DNA of 64,000 bases from Bombus terrestris. Its lineage: Eukaryota > Arthropoda > Insecta > Hymenoptera > Apidae. The notes below the pieces were generated by a model, which was not told the DNA's origin, made no database searches, and worked only from the letters and a program-made list of their open reading frames with translations. Position 1 is the first letter of the stretch. The number at the start of each line of letters is the position of its first letter. Below, piece by piece: positions 27,738 through 42,720 of this stretch. Where the stretch lies: assembly GCF_910591885.1 (NCBI RefSeq), contig NW_025963558.1, positions 496,001 through 560,000 on the forward strand, written 5' to 3'. Position numbers and translations under genes: made by a program.

Positions 27738-30700
27738 GTCATGTAGTATTACTTTATGACGTATGACGTCATGTAGTATTACTTTATGACGTATGACGTC
27801 ATGTAGTATTACTTTATGACGTATGACGTCATGTAGTATTACTTTATGACGTATGACGCCATGTAGTATTACTTTATGACGTATGACGTCATGTAGTATT
27901 ACTTTATGACGTATGACGTCATGTAGTATTACTTTATGACGTATGACGTCATGTAGTATTTCGTTATAACGTACAACGTTATATAGAATTACGATATAAC
28001 GCACAACGTTATGTCGTATTACGTTATAACTTATCATGTCATGTAGTATTACGTTATAACGTATGACGTTATGTAGTATTACGTTATTACGAATAACGTT
28101 ATATTGTGTAACTTTATAACGTATGACCTTATGTTGTATTACGTTATAACGTATAAAGACATGTAGTATTACGTTATAACGTATGACGTCATGTGGTATT
28201 ACGTTATTACGAATATCGTAATATTGTATTACTTTATCACGTATGACGTCATGTAGTATTACTATATGACGTATGACGTCATGTAGTATTAGGTTATAAC
28301 GTATGACGTTATGTATTATTACGATATAACGTATGACGTTAAGCAGTATTAGGTTATAACGTATGACGTAATGTAGTTTTACGTTACAACGTATGACGTT
28401 ATGTAGTATTACGTTACCACGAATAACGTTATATTGTGTTACTTTATAACGTGTGACCTTTTGTTGTATCACGTTATAACGTATAAAGACATGTAGTATT
28501 ACGTTGTAACGTATGACGTCATGTAGTATTACTTTATGACGTATGACGTCATGTAGTATTATGTTATAACATATGCCGTCATGTAGTATTACGTTATAAC
28601 ATATGACGTCATGTAGTATTACGATATAACGTACAGCGTTATATAGAATTACGATATAACGCACAACGTTATGTCGTATTACGTTATACCGTATGACGTT
28701 ATATTGTGTTACTTTATGACGTATGCCGTCATGTAGTATTACGTTATAACATATGACGTCATGTAGTAATACGATATAACGTACAACGTTATGCAGTATT
28801 AGGTTATAACGTATGACGTTATGGAGTATTACGTTATTACGTATGACGTCATGTGGTATTACGTTATTACGAATAACGTTATATTGTGTTATTTTATAAC
28901 GTATGACCTTATGTTGTATTACGTTATAACGTATAAAGGCACGTAGTATTACGCAGTAACGTACGGCGTCATGTAGAATTACGTTATAACGTATTCCGTC
29001 ATGTAGTATTACGTTATAACATATGACGTCATGTAGTATTACGATATAAAGTACAACGTTATATAGAATTACGATATAACGCACAACGTTATGTCGTATT
29101 ACGTTATAACTTATCATGTCATGTAGTATTACGTTATTACGAATATCGTAATATTGTGTTACTTTATGACGTATGACGTCATGTAATATTGCTTTATGAC
29201 GTATGACGTCATGTAGTATTTCCTTATAACGTATGACGTTATGTAGTATTACGATATAACGTATGACGTTATGCAGTACTACGTTATAACGTATGACGTT
29301 ATGTAGTGTTACGTTATAACGTATGACGTTATGTATTAGTACGATATAACGTATGACGTTATGCAGTATGAGGTTATAACGTATGACGTCATGTAGTTTT
29401 GCGTTATAACGTATGACGTCATGTAGTATTACTTTATGACGTATGACGTCATGTAGTATTATGCTATAACATATGCCGTCATGTAGTAATACGATATAAC
29501 GTACAACGTTATATAGAATTACGATATAACGCACAACGTTATGTCGTATTACGTTATAACGTATCATGTCATGTAGTATTACGTTATTACGAATAACGTT
29601 ATATTGTGTTACCTTATAACGTGTGACCTTTTGTTGTATTACGTTATAACGTATAAAGACATGTAGTATTACGTTGTAACGTATGACGTCATGTAGTATT
29701 ACTTTATGACGTATGACGTCATGTAGTATTATGCTATAACATATGCCGTCATGTAGTAGTACGTTATAACATATGACGTCATGTAGTAATACGATATAAC
29801 GTACAACGTTATATAGAATTACGATATAACGCACAACGTTGTGTCGTATTACGTTATACCGTATGACGTTATATTGTGTTACTTTATGACGTATGACGTC
29901 ATGTAGTATTACTTTATGACGTATGACGTCATGTAGTATTACTTTATAACGTATGACGTCATGTAGTATTACGTTATAACATATGACGTCATGTAGTATT
30001 ACGATATAACGTACAGCGTTATATAGAATTACGATATAACGCACAACGTTATGTCGTATTACGTTATACCGTATGACGTTATATTGTGTTACTTTATGAC
30101 GTATGACGTCATGTAGTATTATGTTATAACATATGCCGTCATGCAGTATTACGTTAAAACATATGACGTCATGTAGTATTACGATATAACGTACAGCGTT
30201 ATATAGAATTACGATATAACGCACAACGTTATGTCGTATTACGTTATACCGTATGACGTTATATTGTGTTACTTTATGACGTATGACGTCATGTAGTATT
30301 ACTTTATGACGTATGACGTCATGTAGTATTATGTTATAACGTATGACGTCATGTAGTATTACGTTATAACATATGACGTCATGTAGTAATACGATATAAC
30401 GTACAACGTTATATAGAATTACGATATAACGCACAACGTTGTGTCGTATTACGTTATAACTTATCATGTCATGTAGTATTACGTTATAGCGTATGACGTC
30501 ATGTACTATTACGTTATTACGAATTTCGTAATATTGTGTTACTTTATGACGTATGACGTCATGTAGTATTACTTTATGACGTATGACGTCATGTAGTATT
30601 ACTTTATGACGTATGACGTCATGTAGTATTACTTTATGACGTATGACGTCATGTAGTATTACGATATAACGTACAACGTTATATAGAATTACGATATAAC

Positions 30701-31313
30701 GCACAACGTTATGTCGTATTACGTTATAACATATCATGTCATGTAGTATTACGTTATAACGTATGACGTTATGTAGTATTACGTTATTACGAATAACGTT
30801 ATATTGTGTAACTTTATAACGTATGACCTTATGTTGTATTACGTTATAACGTATAAAGACATGTAGTATTACGTTATAACGTATGACGTCATGTAGTATT
30901 ACTTTATGACGTATGACGTCATGTAGTATTATGTTATAACATATGCCGTCATGTAGTATTACGTTATAACATATGACGTCATGTAGTATTACGATATAAC
31001 GTACAGCGTTATATAGAATTACGATATAACGCACAACGTTATGTCGTATTACGTTATACCGTATGACGTTATATTGTGTTACTTTATGACGTATGCCGTC
31101 ATGTAGTATTACGTTATAACATATGACGTCATGTAGTAATACGATATAACGTACAACGTTACATAGAATTACGATATAACGCACAACGTTATGTCGTATT
31201 ACGTTATAACGTATCATGTCATGTAGTATTACGTTATAACGAATGACGTTATGGAGTATTACGTTATAACGTATGACGTCATGTGGTATTACGTTATTAC
31301 GAATAACGTTATA
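27738..31313. repeat. Type-2 HOR unit, second copy
   Basis: Starts just after a 15-bp junction with a seven-monomer A run (27,750-27,959), carries the gttaccacg marker near 28,414 and the gcagtaacg variant near 28,950, and in its last kilobase (about 30,300-31,300) matches the 2,250-bp duplicated family and 45.7-46.7 kb. The - strand is open from 31217 down to 27729, with no stop in 1,162 codons. Confidence 0.82.
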
Positions 31314-33736
31314 TTATGTTACTTTATGACATATGACGTCATGTAGTATTACTTTATGACGTATGACGTCATGTAGTATTACTTTATGACGTATGACGTC
31401 ATGTAGTATTACTTTATGACGTATGACGTCATGTAGTATTACTTTATGACGTATGACGTCATGTAGTATTTCGTTATAACGTATGACGTTATGCAGTATT
31501 ACGATATAACGTATGACGGTATGCAGTATTACGTTATAACGTATGACGTTATGCAGTATTACGATATAACGTATGACGGTATGCAGTATTACGTTATAAC
31601 GTATGACGTTATGCAATATTACGTTATAACGTATGACGTTATGTATTAGTACGATATAACGTATGACGTTATGCAGTACTACGTTATAACGTATGACGTT
31701 ATGTAGTGTTACGTTATAATGTATGACGTTATGTAGCATTACGGTATTTCCAACAACGTTGTATTCTGTTACTTTATAACGTATGACGTTATGTAGTGTT
31801 ACGTTATAACGTATGACGCCGTGTAGTATTACGTTATAAGTATAACATTATGTAGTATCACGTTATAGCGTATGACGTCATGTAGTATTACGTTATTACG
31901 AATATCGTAATATTGTGTTACTTTATGACGTATGACGTCATGTAATATTGCTTTATGACGTATGACGTCATGTAGTATTTCCTTATAACGTATGACGTTA
32001 TGTAGTATTACGATATAACGTATGACGTTATGCAGTACTACGTTATAACGTATGACGTTATGTAGTGTTACGTTATAACGTATGACGTTATGGAGTATTA
32101 CGTTATAACGTATGACGTCATGTGGTATTACGTTATTACGAATAACGTTATATTATGTTACGTCATGTAGTATTACTTTATGACGTATGACGTCATGTAG
32201 TATTACTTTATGACGTATGACGTCATGTAGTATTACTTTATGACGTATGACGCCATGTAGTATTACTTTATGACGTATGACGTCATGTAGTATTACTTTA
32301 TGACGTATGACGTCATGTAGTATTACTTTATGACGTATGACGTCATGTAGTATTACTTTATGACGTATGACGTCATGTAGTATTTCGTTATAACGTATGA
32401 CGTTATGCAGTATTACGATATAACGTATGACGTTATGCAGTATTAGGTTATAACGTATGGCGTCATGTAGTATTACTTTATGACGTATGACGTCATGTAG
32501 TATTACTTTATGACATATGACGTCATGTAGTATTTCGTTATAACGTACAACGTTATATAGAATTACGATATAACGCACAACGTTATGTCGTATTACGTTA
32601 TAACTTATCATGTCATGTAGTATTACGTTATAACGTATGACATTATGTAGTATTACGTTATTACGAATAACGTTATATTGTGTAACTTTATAACGTATGA
32701 CCTTATGTTGTATTACGTTATAACGTATAAAGACATGTAGTATTACGTTATAACGTATGACGTCATGTGGTATTACGTTATTACGAATATCGTAATATTG
32801 TATTACTTTATCACGTATGACGTCATGTAGTATTACTATATGACGTATGACGTCATGTAGTATTAGGTTATAACGTATGACGTTATGTATTATTACGATA
32901 TAACGTATGACGTTAAGCAGTATTAGGTTATAACGTATGACGTAATGTAGTTTTACGTTACAACGTATGACGTTATGTATTAGTACGATATAACGTATGA
33001 CGTTATGCGGTATGAGGTTATAGCGTATGACGTTATGCAGTATTACGATATAACGTATGACGGTATGCAGTATTACGTTATAACGTATGACGTTATGCAG
33101 TATTACGATATAACGTATGACGGTATGCAGTATTACGTTATAACGTATGACGTTATGCAGTATTACGTTATAACGTATGACGTTATGTATTAGTACGATA
33201 TAACGTATGACGTTATGCGGTATGAGGTTATAGCGTATGACGTTATGGAGTATTACGTTATAACGTATGACGTCATGTGGTATTACGTTATTACGAATAA
33301 CGTTATATTGTGTTATTTTATAACGTATGACCTTATGTTGTATTACGTTATAACGTATAAAGGCATGTAGTATTACGCTGTAACGTACGGCGTCATGTAG
33401 AATTACGTTATAACGTATTCCGTCATGTAGTATTACGTTATAACATATGACGTCATGTGGTATTACGTTATTACGAATATCGTAATATTGTATTACTTTA
33501 TGACGTATGACGTCATGTAGTATTACTTTATGACGTATGACGTCATGTAGTATTACTTTATCACGTATGACGTCATGTAGTATTACGTTATAACGTATGA
33601 CGTTATGCAGTATTACGATATAACGTATGACGTTATGCAGTATTAGGTTATAACGTATGACGTTATGGAGTATTACGTTATAACGTATGACGTCATGTGG
33701 TATTACGTTATTACGAATAACGTTATATTATGTTAC
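31314..33736. repeat. Mixed HOR segment with truncated module
   Basis: An A run and short B block are followed by the 29-bp marker near 31,838, but the module stops after about 240 bp and a type-2 segment with 15-bp junctions at 32,161 and 33,736 takes over. A further B block lies at about 33,029-33,198. The segment reads as a mosaic of type-1 and type-2 parts produced by unequal exchange. Confidence 0.78.
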
Positions 33737-36700
33737 GTCATGTAGTATTACTTTATGACGTATGACGTCATGTAGTATTACTTTATGACGTATGACGCCA
33801 TGTAGTATTACTTTATGACGTATGACGTCATGTAGTATTACTTTATGACGTATGACGTCATGTAGTATTACTTTATGACGTATGACGTCATGTAGTATTA
33901 CTTTATGACGTATGACGTCATGTAGTATTTCGTTATAACGTATGACGTTATGCAGTATTACGATATAACGTATGACGTTATGCAGTATTAGGTTATAACG
34001 TATGGCGTCATGTAGTATTACTTTATGACGTATGACGTCATGTAGTATTACTTTATGACGTATGACGTCATGTAGTATTTCGTTATAACGTACAACGTTA
34101 TATAGAATTACGATATAACGCACAACGTTATGTCGTATTACGTTATAACTTATCATGTCATGTAGTATTACGTTATAACGTATGACGTTATGTAGTATTA
34201 CGTTATTACGAATAACGATATATTGTGTAACTTTATAACGTATGACCTTATGTTGTATTACGTTATAACGTATAAAGACATGTAGTATTACGTTATAACG
34301 TATGACGTCATGTGGTATTACGTTATTACGAATATCGTAATATTGTATTACTTTATCACGTATGACGTCATGTAGTATTACTATATGACGTATGACGTCA
34401 TGTAGTATTAGGTTATAACGTATGACGTTATGTATTATTACGATATAACGTATGACGTTAAGCAGTATTAGGTTATAACGTATGACGTAATGTAGTTTTA
34501 CGTTACAACGTATGACGTTATGTAGTATTACGTTACCACGAATAACGTTATATTGTGTTACTTTATAACGTGTGACCTTTTGTTGTATCACGTTATAACG
34601 TATAAAGACATGTAGTATTACGTTGTAACGTATGACGTCATGTAGTATTACTTTATGACGTATGACGTCATGTAGTATTATGTTATAACATATGCCGTCA
34701 TGTAGTATTACGTTATAACATATGACGTCATGTAGTATTACGATATAACGTACAGCGTTATATAGAATTACGATATAACGCACAACGTTATGTCGTATTA
34801 CGTTATACCGTATGACGTTATATTGTGTTACTTTATGACGTATGCCGTCATGTAGTATTACGTTATAACATATGACGTCATGTAGTAATACGATATAACG
34901 TACAACGTTATGCAGTATTAGGTTATAACGTATGACGTTATGGAGTATTACGTTATTACGTATGACGTCATGTGGTATTACGTTATTACGAATAACGTTA
35001 TATTGTGTTATTTTATAACGTATGACCTTATGTTGTATTACGTTATAACGTATAAAGGCACGTAGTATTACGCAGTAACGTACGGCGTCATGTAGAATTA
35101 CGTTATAACGTATTCCGTCATGTAGTATTACGTTATAACATATGACGTCATGTAGTATTACGATATAAAGTACAACGTTATATAGAATTACGATATAACG
35201 CACAACGTTATGTCGTATTACGTTATAACTTATCATGTCATGTAGTATTACGTTATTACGAATATCGTAATATTGTGTTACTTTATGACGTATGACGTCA
35301 TGTAATATTGCTTTATGACGTATGACGTCATGTAGTATTTCCTTATAACGTATGACGTTATGTAGTATTACGATATAACGTATGACGTTATGCAGTACTA
35401 CGTTATAACGTATGACGTTATGTAGTGTTACGTTATAACGTATGACGTTATGTATTAGTACGATATAACGTATGACGTTATGCAGTATGAGGTTATAACG
35501 TATGACGTCATGTAGTTTTGCGTTATAACGTATGACGTCATGTAGTATTACTTTATGACGTATGACGTCATGTAGTATTATGCTATAACATATGCCGTCA
35601 TGTAGTAATACGATATAACGTACAACGTTATATAGAATTACGATATAACGCACAACGTTATGTCGTATTACGTTATAACGTATCATGTCATGTAGTATTA
35701 CGTTATTACGAATAACGTTATATTGTGTTACCTTATAACGTGTGACCTTTTGTTGTATTACGTTATAACGTATAAAGACATGTAGTATTACGTTGTAACG
35801 TATGACGTCATGTAGTATTACTTTATGACGTATGACGTCATGTAGTATTATGCTATAACATATGCCGTCATGTAGTAGTACGTTATAACATATGACGTCA
35901 TGTAGTAATACGATATAACGTACAACGTTATATAGAATTACGATATAACGCACAACGTTGTGTCGTATTACGTTATACCGTATGACGTTATATTGTGTTA
36001 CTTTATGACGTATGACGTCATGTAGTATTACTTTATGACGTATGACGTCATGTAGTATTATGTTATAACGTATGACGTCATGTAGTATTACGTTATAACA
36101 TATGACGTCATGTAGTATTACGATATAACGTACAGCGTTATATAGAATTACGATATAACGCACAACGTTATGTCGTATTACGTTATACCGTATGACGTTA
36201 TATTGTGTTACTTTATGACGTATGACGTCATGTAGTATTATGTTATAACATATGCCGTCATGCAGTATTACGTTAAAACATATGACGTCATGTAGTATTA
36301 CGATATAACGTACAGCGTTATATAGAATTACGATATAACGCACAACGTTATGTCGTATTACGTTATACCGTATGACGTTATATTGTGTTACTTTATGACG
36401 TATGACGTCATGTAGTATTACTTTATGACGTATGACGTCATGTAGTATTATGTTATAACGTATGACGTCATGTAGTATTACGTTATAACATATGACGTCA
36501 TGTAGTAATACGATATAACGTACAACGTTATATAGAATTACGATATAACGCACAACGTTGTGTCGTATTACGTTATAACTTATCATGTCATGTAGTATTA
36601 CGTTATAGCGTATGACGTCATGTAGTATTACTTTATGACGTATGACGTCATGTAGTATTATGTTATAACATATGCCGTCATGTAGTATTACGTTATAACA

Positions 36701-39151
36701 TATGACGTCATGTAGTATTACGATATAACGTACAGCGTTATATAGAATTACGATATAACGCACAACGTTATGTCGTATTACGTTATACCGTATGACGTTA
36801 TATTGTGTTACTTTATGACGTATGCCGTCATGTAGTATTACGTTATAACATATGACGTCATGTAGTAATACGATATAACGTACAACGTTATGCAGTATTA
36901 GGTTATAACGTATGACGTTATGGAGTATTACGTTATTACGTATGACGTCATGTGGTATTACGTTATTACGAATAACGTTATATTGTGTTATTTTATAACG
37001 TATGACCTTATGTTGTATTACGTTATAACGTATAAAGGCACGTAGTATTACGCAGTAACGTACGGCGTCATGTAGAATTACGTTATAACGTATTCCGTCA
37101 TGTAGTATTACGTTATAACATATGACGTCATGTAGTATTACGATATAAAGTACAACGTTATATAGAATTACGATATAACGCACAACGTTATGTCGTATTA
37201 CGTTATAACTTATCATGTCATGTAGTATTACGTTATTACGAATATCGTAATATTGTGTTACTTTATGACGTATGACGTCATGTAATATTGCTTTATGACG
37301 TATGACGTCATGTAGTATTTCCTTATAACGTATGACGTTATGTAGTATTACGATATAACGTATGACGTTATGCAGTACTACGTTATAACGTATGACGTTA
37401 TGTAGTGTTACGTTATAACGTATGACGTTATGTATTAGTACGATATAACGTATGACGTTATGCAGTATGAGTATATAACGTATGACGTCATGTAGTTTTG
37501 CGTTATAACGTATGACGTCATGTAGTATTACTTTATGACGTATGACGTCATGTAGTATTATGCTATAACATATGCCGTCATGTAGTAATACGATATAACG
37601 TACAACGTTATATAGAATTACGATATAACGCACAACGTTATGTCGTATTACGTTATAACGTATCATGTCATGTAGTATTACGTTATTACGAATAACGTTA
37701 TATTGTGTTACCTTATAACGTGTGACCTTTTGTTGTATTACGTTATAACGTATAAAGACATGTAGTATTACGTTGTAACGTATGACGTCATGTAGTATTA
37801 CTTTATGACGTATGACGTCATGTAGTATTATGCTATAACATATGCCGTCATGTAGTAGTACGTTATAACATATGACGTCATGTAGTAATACGATATAACG
37901 TACAACGTTATATAGAATTACGATATAACGCACAACGTTGTGTCGTATTACGTTATACCGTATGACGTTATATTGTGTTACTTTATGACGTATGACGTCA
38001 TGTAGTATTACTTTATGACGTATGACGTCATGTAGTATTACGTTATAACGTATGACGTTATGTATTAGTACGATATAACGTATGACGTTATGCAGTATGA
38101 GGTTATAGCGTATGACGTCATGCAGTTTTGCGTTATAACGTATGACGTCATGTAGTATTACGATATAACGTACAACGTTATGCAGTATTAGGTTATAACG
38201 TATGACGTTATGGAGTATTACGTTATTACGTATGACGTCATGTGGTATTACGTTATTACGAATAACGTTATATTGTGTTATTTTATAGCGTATGACCATA
38301 TGTTGTATTACGTTATAACGTATAAAGGCATGTAGTATTACGCTGTAACGTACGGCGTCATGTAGAATTACGTTATAACGTATTCCGTCATGTAGTATTA
38401 CGTTATAACATATGACGTCATGTAGTATTACGATATAACGTACAACGTTATATAGAATTACGATATAACGCACAACGTTATGTCGTATTACGTTATAACT
38501 TATCATGTCATGTAGTATTACTTTATTACGAATATCGTAATATTGTGTTACTTTATGACGTATGACGTCATGTAATATTGCTTTATGACGTATGACGTCA
38601 TGTAGTATTTCCTTATAACGTATGACGTTATGTAGTATTACGATATAACGTATGACGTTATGCAGTACTACGTTATAACGTATGACGTTATGTAGTGTTA
38701 CGTTATAACGTATGACGTTATGTATTAGTACGATATAACGTATGACGTTATGCAGTATGAGGTTATAACGTATGACGTCATGTAGTTTTGCGTTATAACG
38801 TATGACGTCATGTAGTATTAGGTTATAACGTATGCCGTCATGTAGTATTACGTTATAACATATGACGTCATGTAGTAATACGATATAACGCACAACGTTA
38901 TGTCGTATTACGTTATAACTTATCATGTCATGTAGCATTACGTTATAGCGTATGACGTCATGTACTATTACGTTATTACGAATAACGTTATATTGTATGA
39001 CTTTATGACGTATGACGTCATGTAGTATTAGGTTATAACGTATGACGTTATGTATTATTGCGATATAACGTATGACGTTAAGCAGTATTAGGTTATAACG
39101 TATGACGTCATGTGGTATTACGTTATTACGAATAACGTTATATTATGTTAC
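33737..39151. repeat. Type-2 HOR unit with internal 1,980-bp duplication
   Basis: Carries the gttaccacg marker near 34,533 and two tandem copies of a segment offset by 1,980 bp (about 34,640-36,620 and 36,620-38,040). The distal part (about 38,040-38,940) matches 47,100-47,720. A C-type end and a 15-bp junction at 39,151 close the unit. The - strand has no stop from 38938 to 33728, the longest open frame in the window. Confidence 0.82.
34640..38040. repeat. 1,980-bp tandem duplication (66 monomers)
   Basis: The rows around 34,681-36,060 reappear at 36,661-38,040. One clear difference is gaggttat near 35,490 against gagtatat near 37,469. The second copy stops early, at about 38,040. Confidence 0.85.
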
Positions 39152-42100
39152 GTCATGTAGTATTACTTTATGACGTATGACGTCATGTAGTATTACTATA
39201 TGACGTATGACGTCATGTAGTATTAGGTTATAAAGTATGACGTTATGTATTATTACGATATAACGTATGACGTTAAGCAGTATTAGGTTATAACGTATGA
39301 CGTTATGTAGTATTAGGTTATAACGTATGACGTTATGTAGTATTACGATATAACGTATGACGTTATGCAGTACTACGTTATAACGTATGACGTTATGTAG
39401 TGTTACGTTATAATGTATGACGTTATGTAGCATTACGGTATTACGAATAACGTTGTATTGTGTTACTTTATAACGTATGACGTTATGTAGTGTTACGTTA
39501 TAACGTATGACGCCGTGTAGTATTACGTTATAAGTATAACATTATGTAGTATCACGTTATAGCGTATGACGTCATGTAGTATTACGTTATTACGAATATC
39601 GTAATATTGTGTTACTTTATGACGTATGACGTCATGTAGTATTACTTTATGACGTATGACGTCATGTAGTATTACTTTATCACGTATGACGTCATGTAGT
39701 ATTTCGTTATAACGTATGACGTTATGCAGTATTACGATATAACGTATGACGTTATGCAGTATTAGGTTATAACGTATGACGTTATGGAGTATTACGTTAT
39801 AACGTATGACGTCATGTGGTATTACGTTATTACGAATAACGTTATATTATGTTACGTCATGTAGTATTACTTTATGACGTATGACGTCATGTAGTATTAC
39901 TTTATGACGTATGACGTCATGTAGTATTACTTTATGACGTATGACGCCATGTAGTATTACTTTATGACGTATGACGTCATGTAGTATTACTTTATGACGT
40001 ATGACGTCATGTAGTATTACTTTATGACGTATGACGTCATGTAGTATTTCGTTATAACGTATGACGTTATGCAGTATTACGATATAACGTATGACGTTAT
40101 GCAGTATTAGGTTATAACGTATGTCGTCATGTAGTATTACTTTATGACGTATGACGTCATGTAGTATTACTTTATGACGTATGACGTCATGTAGTATTTC
40201 GTTATAACGTACAACGTTATATAGAATTACGATATAACGCACAACGTTATGTCGTATTACGTTATAACTTATCATGTCATGTAGTATTACGTTATAACGT
40301 ATGACGTTATGTAGTATTACGTTATTACGAATAACGTTATATTGTGTAACTTTATAACGTATGACCTTATGTTGTATTACGTTATAACGTATAAAGACAT
40401 GTAGTATTACGTTATAACGTATGACGTCATGTGGTATTACGTTATTACGAATATCGTAATATTGTATTACTTTATCACGTATGACGTCATGTAGTATTAC
40501 TATATGACGTATGACGTCATGTAGTATTAGGTTATAACGTATGACGTTATGTATTATTACGATATAACGTATGACGTTAAGCAGTATTAGGTTATAACGT
40601 ATGACGTAATGTAGTTTTACGTTACAACGTATGACGTTATGTAGTATTACGTTACCACGAATAACGTTATATTGTGTTACTTTATAACGTGTGACCTTTT
40701 GTTGTATCACGTTATAACGTATAAAGACATGTAGTATTACGTTGTAACGTATGACGTCATGTAGTATTACTTTATGACGTATGACGTCATGTAGTATTAT
40801 GTTATAACATATGCCGTCATGTAGTATTACGTTATAACATATGACGTCATGTAGTATTACGATATAACGTACAGCGTTATATAGAATTACGATATAACGC
40901 ACAACGTTATGTCGTATTACGTTATACCGTATGACGTTATATTGTGTTACTTTATGACGTATGCCGTCATGTAGTATTACGTTATAACATATGACGTCAT
41001 GTAGTAATACGATATAACGTACAACGTTATGCAGTATTAGGTTATAACGTATGACGTTATGGAGTATTACGTTATTACGTATGACGTCATGTGGTATTAC
41101 GTTATTACGAATAACGTTATATTGTGTTATTTTATAACGTATGACCTTATGTTGTATTACGTTATAACGTATAAAGGCACGTAGTATTACGCAGTAACGT
41201 ACGGCGTCATGTAGAATTACGTTATAACGTATTCCGTCATGTAGTATTACGTTATAACATATGACGTCATGTAGTATTACGATATAAAGTACAACGTTAT
41301 ATAGAATTACGATATAACGCACAACGTTATGTCGTATTACGTTATAACTTATCATGTCATGTAGTATTACGTTATTACGAATATCGTAATATTGTGTTAC
41401 TTTATGACGTATGACGTCATGTAATATTGCTTTATGACGTATGACGTCATGTAGTATTTCCTTATAATGTATGACGTTATGTAGTATTACGATATAACGT
41501 ATGACGTTATGCAGTACTACGTTATAACGTATGACGTTATGTAGTGTTACGTTATAACGTATGACGTTATGTATTAGTACGATATAACGTATGACGTTAT
41601 GCAGTATGAGGTTATAACGTATGACGTCATGTAGTTTTGCGTTATAACGTATGACGTCATGTAGTATTACTTTATGACGTATGACGTCATGTAGTATTAT
41701 GCTATAACATATGCCGTCATGTAGTAATACGATATAACGTACAACGTTATATAGAATTACGATATAACGCACAACGTTATGTCGTATTACGTTATAACGT
41801 ATCATGTCATGTAGTATTACGTTATTACGAATAACGTTATATTGTGTTACCTTATAACGTGTGACCTTTTGTTGTATTACGTTATAACGTATAAAGACAT
41901 GTAGTATTACGTTGTAACGTATGACGTCATGTAGTATTACTTTATGACGTATGACGTCATGTAGTATTATGCTATAACATATGCCGTCATGTAGTAGTAC
42001 GTTATAACATATGACGTCATGTAGTAATACGATATAACGTACAACGTTATATAGAATTACGATATAACGCACAACGTTGTGTCGTATTACGTTATACCGT

Positions 42101-42720
42101 ATGACGTTATATTGTGTTACTTTATGACGTATGACGTCATGTAGTATTACTTTATGACGTATGACGTCATGTAGTATTATGTTATAACGTATGACGTCAT
42201 GTAGTATTACGTTATAACATATGACGTCATGTAGTATTACGATATAACGTACAGCGTTATATAGAATTACGATATAACGCACAACGTTATGTCGTATTAC
42301 GTTATACCGTATGACGTTATATTGTGTTACTTTATGACGTATGAGGTCATGTAGTATTATGTTATAACATATGCCGTCATGCAGTATTACGTTAAAACAT
42401 ATGACGTCATGTAGTATTACGATATAACGTACAGCGTTATATAGAATTACGATATAACGCACAACGTTATGTCGTATTACGTTATAACTTATTATGTCAT
42501 GTAGTATTACGTTATAGCGTATGACGTCATGTACTATTACGTTATTACGAATAACGTTATATTGTATGACTTTATGACGTATGACGTCATGTAGTATTAG
42601 GTTATAACGTATGACGTTATGTATTATTGCGATATAACGTATGACGTTAAGCAGTATTAGGTTATAACGTATGACGTCATGTGGTATTACGTTATTACGA
42701 ATAACGTTATATTATGTTAC
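39152..42720. repeat. Type-2 HOR unit, fourth copy
   Basis: Includes a 29-bp marker near 39,532 with only a short remnant of module, a 15-bp junction at 39,855, the gttaccacg marker near 40,653 and the long C-type series. It ends with attgtatgactttatg near 42,560 and the junction at 42,720, an ending shared with 50.3-50.57 kb and 61.65-61.89 kb. Confidence 0.82.
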
